DNA from: Betaproteobacteria bacterium
Lineage (GTDB): Bacteria > Pseudomonadota > Gammaproteobacteria > Burkholderiales > Rhodocyclaceae
Length of the DNA: 41,182 bases
Reading direction: 5' to 3'
Assembly: GCA_016705475.1 (NCBI GenBank)
Contig: JADIYD010000002.1
Location: 1-41,182, forward strand
The notes beneath the pieces are model-generated. The model did not search any database. It saw nothing but the letters and a program-made list of their open reading frames with translations, and was not told where the DNA came from. Made by a program: the position numbers and the translations under genes. This document shows positions 39,030 through 41,182 of the stretch, piece by piece (within the stretch, counting starts at the first letter, position 1; each line of letters starts with the position of its first letter).

Positions 39030-39410
39030 TTAGCCGATGAACATGACCGCATCGGCCTCGACCAGCGCGCCGCGCGGCAATTCCTTGACGCCGACGGCAG
39101 CGCGGGCCGGGAAGGGCTCGCTGAAGTACCTGGCCATCGTTTCATTGACCTTGGCGAAGTTGGCCAGGTCAGTCAAAAAGACGTTGAGCTTGACCACATC
39201 GGCCAAGGAACCGCCCGTGGCTTCAGCCACAGCCTTCAGATTGTCGAAAACGCGAACGATTTGCGCGTCGATCCCGTCTACCATCTGCATGGTGGCCGGA
39301 TCGAGCCCGATCTGCCCGGACATGTAAACGGTGTCGCCGACGCGCACGGCTTGCGAATAGGTGCCGATGGCAGCCGGGGCGTTCGGGGTGGCGATGATGG
39401 TCTTGGCCAT
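39030..39410 (-). CDS. ridA: RidA/YjgF family enamine/imine deaminase
   Basis: Cytoplasmic trimeric enzyme that hydrolyses reactive enamines and imines (for instance 2-aminoacrylate) formed by PLP enzymes. The 126-residue frame from ATG 39410 begins MAKTIIATPNAPAAIGTYSQ and contains the family signature VGDTVYMSGQIGLDPATM (about 26-43). The active-site Arg is expected in ARAAVGVKELPRGALVEADA (about 101-120, with the conserved Arg and Glu). Length and sequence fit the family well. It is divergent from the TPR gene and precedes recG by 10 nt on the same strand. Confidence 0.95.
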   Translation of the reverse strand: MAKTIIATPNAPAAIGTYSQAVRVGDTVYMSGQIGLDPATMQMVDGIDAQIVRVFDNLKAVAEATGGSLADVVKLNVFLTDLANFAKVNETMARYFSEPFPARAAVGVKELPRGALVEADAVMFIG

Positions 39411-39463
39411 GGAATGCTGTCCTGTCTCTGAATTGCAAAACCCTATTTTAGCCTTGGTAGCCC

Positions 39464-39799
39464 ATGAACCCACGTATCGAATCCCTGGAAAAAATGCTCG
39501 ATGGCCCACGCGACGGCGCCCTGCTCCGCTTCTCGCTCGGCAACGAATACCTGAAAGCCGGCGACCCGGCAAAAGCTGCAAATAGCTTCAAACATGCCGT
39601 CGACCGTGACAACAACTATTCAGCCGCCTGGAAAGCCCTCGGCAAAGCCCTCGCCGATGCGGGCGATCACCCCGGCGCCCTCGCCGCCTACGAACGCGGC
39701 ATCACCGTCGCCGAAACGAAGGGCGACATTCAGGCCGCCAAGGAAATGACCGTGTTCGCCAAGCGGATTCGCAAAGCACTAGCAGAACAGAATGGCTAA
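39464..39799 (+). CDS. Small TPR-repeat protein
   Basis: A 111-residue soluble protein built of about two tetratricopeptide repeats: ALLRFSLGNEYLKAGDPAKA plus ANSFKHAVDRD (about 18-49), and SAAWKALGKALADAGDHPGA plus LAAYERGITVAE (about 52-84), followed by a basic helix (AAKEMTVFAKRIRKALAEQN). TPRs mediate protein-protein binding; the partner is unknown. Similar small TPR proteins occur as single genes in Betaproteobacteria. It starts at ATG 39464, 53 bp from the divergent ridA start. No signal peptide. Confidence 0.8.
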   Translation: MNPRIESLEKMLDGPRDGALLRFSLGNEYLKAGDPAKAANSFKHAVDRDNNYSAAWKALGKALADAGDHPGALAAYERGITVAETKGDIQAAKEMTVFAKRIRKALAEQNG

Positions 39800-39894
39800 T
39801 CCAGCTACAGAGTCGAAGACCATTGCCCTGCAAGGACCAACACACATAGCGATACCATTTCGCATACAATTTACCTTCTACTCATAAAAATCAA

Positions 39895-39903
39895 GGGGGG
39901 GGG
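39895..39903 (+). repeat. G9 homopolymer in the leader of a lipoprotein gene
   Basis: Nine consecutive G, 6 nt before the GTG start of the following gene. It is itself the only Shine-Dalgarno-like sequence, so its length would affect initiation. Confidence 0.8.
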
Positions 39904-39909
39904 TAAATT

Positions 39910-40344
39910 GTGCAGAAATTCCTGAAACTGCTCGCGCTGCTGGGGCTCGTTGCATCGCTGACCACCGGTTGCGCCGTTAACCGGGCTACCGGCAGCGTCG
40001 ATCCATCGGCAAACCTGTCCGCACTCAAGACCATGTATGTCAAGAAGATTGCTGATGACGACAACACTTACACGCTGATCGCCGACAAGTTGCGCAGCAA
40101 GGGCGTGACCGTCACCAGCGGCAGTGAAGCCGCTCCCGGTAACGTGGATGCAGTGGTCACCTACATCGACAAATGGATGTGGGACATCACGATGTACATG
40201 CTGGAACTGACCATCACCATTCGCGATCCGAAAACCGATTTTCCGCTAGCCACCGGCAACTCCTTCCACACCTCGCTGACCCGGCTCTCGCCCAAGGAAA
40301 TGGTCAATGAAGTGGTCGACAACATCTACAAGGGAGCCAAGTAA
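39910..40344 (+). CDS. Lipoprotein of unknown function
   Basis: Exported lipoprotein of 144 residues. The signal peptide MQKFLKLLALLGLVASLTTG ends in the lipobox LTTGC with Ala at +2, favouring the outer membrane by the usual rule. The mature part (AVNRATGSVDPSANLSALKT onward) contains ADKLRSKGVTVTSGSEAAPG and VDAVVTYIDKWMWDITMYML. This pattern resembles lipoproteins in which a variable-age domain senses or binds small ligands, but I do not assign a family. GTG start at 39910 behind a G9 tract. The next lipoprotein gene begins directly after its stop codon (TAA ATG), so the two are translationally coupled and probably act together. Confidence 0.75.
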   Translation: MQKFLKLLALLGLVASLTTGCAVNRATGSVDPSANLSALKTMYVKKIADDDNTYTLIADKLRSKGVTVTSGSEAAPGNVDAVVTYIDKWMWDITMYMLELTITIRDPKTDFPLATGNSFHTSLTRLSPKEMVNEVVDNIYKGAK

Positions 40345-40887
40345 ATGACGACCACTTTGGCCCGCACCACACCACTCCTGGCTATTGCCGCGCTAGCCCT
40401 GACACTTGGTGGCTGCGCCTCGCCCGCCGACCGCACGGCGATGACGCCACAGAACCTGACTATCAGCAAGCATTACCCGCACAGCCTGCGCGTCCAGACG
40501 AGCGGCGGCGCCGAAACTGGCGCGATGGACAGCAGCAATGTTTCGGACCCTGACCTCAAGGCTGCCATTGAGGATGCCGTTATCCAAAGCAAACTCTTCA
40601 AAACCATCGTTCAGGGCAGCAATGGCGACTACGAGCTGAGCGTGCGACTAAGCAGCCTTTCCAAGCCACTTTTTGGTGCCACGTTCACCGTAGACATGGA
40701 AACAGCCTGGACACTGACCAAAACCAGCGATCATTCGGTCGCTCTGCGCAAATCAGTCAAATCCAGCGGCACGGCAACCATGGGCGATGCCTTCGCCGGC
40801 GTGACTCGACTGCGCATGGCCCTCGAAGCGGCCACCCGGAACAATATCGAACAAGGCCTCAAGGCAGTCGCCGAGTTGAACCTCTAA
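40345..40887 (+). CDS. Lipoprotein of unknown function, coupled to the previous gene
   Basis: A 180-residue lipoprotein with signal peptide LARTTPLLAIAALALTLGGC; lipobox LGGC with Ala at +2. The mature part contains DPDLKAAIEDAVIQSKLFKT and LRMALEAATRNNIEQGLKAV, plus a beta-rich middle. I do not recognise the family. Translation begins right after the stop of the preceding lipoprotein gene, so both come from the same mRNA and probably belong to one envelope function. No domain shows an enzymatic motif. Confidence 0.75.
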   Translation: MTTTLARTTPLLAIAALALTLGGCASPADRTAMTPQNLTISKHYPHSLRVQTSGGAETGAMDSSNVSDPDLKAAIEDAVIQSKLFKTIVQGSNGDYELSVRLSSLSKPLFGATFTVDMETAWTLTKTSDHSVALRKSVKSSGTATMGDAFAGVTRLRMALEAATRNNIEQGLKAVAELNL

Positions 40888-40908
40888 CGATTTGTTACAA
40901 ACCAGTAC

Positions 40909-40970
40909 AGTGTCCGCGTATGCCAGATGGGGTACATCCGCGTTATTTGCCTACATAACCAGCGGACACT
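40909..40970. promoter_or_regulatory. Inverted repeat in the leader of the last lipoprotein gene
   Basis: AGTGTCCGC (40909-40917) and GCGGACACT (40962-40970) are perfect complements separated by 44 nt, ending 7 nt before the ATG. The right arm contains the only purine-rich stretch near the start codon. Possible structured leader or operator; no T-run typical of a terminator follows. Confidence 0.4.
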
Positions 40971-40977
40971 TTCCACA

Positions 40978-41182
40978 ATGACCATCTCGCAAAAGCTTCT
41001 TCGCCTTGGCCTCGCTACCGCACTGATCGGCAGCCTGGGTGCCTGCGCAGTCGCACCCTACCCGGCCGGTTATCACCGCGCCCAGCAGGGCTATGTGGAA
41101 ACGTATCCGGCCTACGGCCAGCCGAGCGGGACGATCTACTACAACTCCGGCTATCGGCAATACGATAACCGCGGCGATCACT
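40978..41182 (+). CDS. Lipoprotein, 5' part only (cut by the right edge)
   Basis: The frame from ATG 40978 reads MTISQKLLRLGLATALIGSL then GACAVAPYPAGYHRAQQG, with a signal peptide and lipobox LGAC (Ala +2). The visible mature part is rich in Tyr, Gly and Pro (YVETYPAYGQPSGTIYYNSG), typical of surface-associated glycine/tyrosine-rich lipoproteins. 68 codons are present without a stop, so the gene continues beyond the window. Function cannot be stated from this part. Confidence 0.7.
   Translation, partial: MTISQKLLRLGLATALIGSLGACAVAPYPAGYHRAQQGYVETYPAYGQPSGTIYYNSGYRQYDNRGDH

Overview
The window looks like a chromosomal segment of a betaproteobacterium, probably a Rhodocyclales/Azonexaceae-type organism (Dechloromonas/Azonexus-like). 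This is an inference from GC-rich coding sequence, a groESL operon with a CIRCE element, ubiA/ubiD clustered with small c-type cytochromes, many large hybrid sensor kinases, a PAS-type chemoreceptor and a GGDEF-hemerythrin protein. No rRNA gene and no CRISPR array is visible.

Layout. 1-0.9 kb: eroded P4-type tyrosine integrase running off the left edge, beside a tRNA-Phe-like gene; this looks like the end of a genomic island. 0.97-3.1 kb: QseC/QseB-type two-component pair, both reading frames broken. 3.4-5.4 kb: acetate symporter operon (DUF485 protein + ActP, the latter frame-broken). 5.6-7.8 kb: groES-groEL under CIRCE/HrcA control. 8-10 kb: PAS chemoreceptor with one frameshift. 10.1-12.3 kb: dacB (PBP4) overlapping a short QueG-like iron-sulfur protein. 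12.3-18.6 kb: a tightly coupled minus-strand run ubiA - two paralogous c-type cytochromes - ubiD - GNAT acetyltransferase - DUF4870 membrane protein - hybrid kinase, mostly with overlapping stop/start codons. 18.6-24.8 kb: an unrecognised protein and one very large CBS/PAS/GAF hybrid histidine kinase split by an IS5-family element. 25.4-27.4 kb: TonB/TolA-like protein with extreme internal repeats. 27.7-28.5 kb: second copy of the same IS. 28.6-33.4 kb: GGDEF-hemerythrin protein, MFS-acyltransferase fusion, alpha/beta hydrolase. 33.5-36.9 kb: 33-residue membrane ORF, acuI, MFS transporter and divergent LysR regulator. 37-39.8 kb: recG, ridA, TPR protein. 39.9 kb to the right edge: three lipoprotein genes, the last incomplete.

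Three themes cut across the window. (1) A dispersed repeat of about 35 bp (core CCACGGTCAACCGG followed by an A-rich GGCCAAAAATGAAA-like block) occurs six times between genes, including between groES and groEL, and a seventh time inside the recG reading frame. (2) Single-base frame breaks are concentrated in the first 10 kb (integrase, sensor, regulator, actP, chemoreceptor), with another at the end of the GNAT gene; the protein sequence between breaks stays conserved, so sequence errors or very recent decay are both possible. (3) Two nearly identical IS copies carry the same TA target duplication. One interrupts the large kinase exactly in frame, and its end supplies an ATG in frame with the kinase half.

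No completely new system is proven. The repeat family, the IS-split kinase and the small membrane ORF are the best candidates for follow-up.
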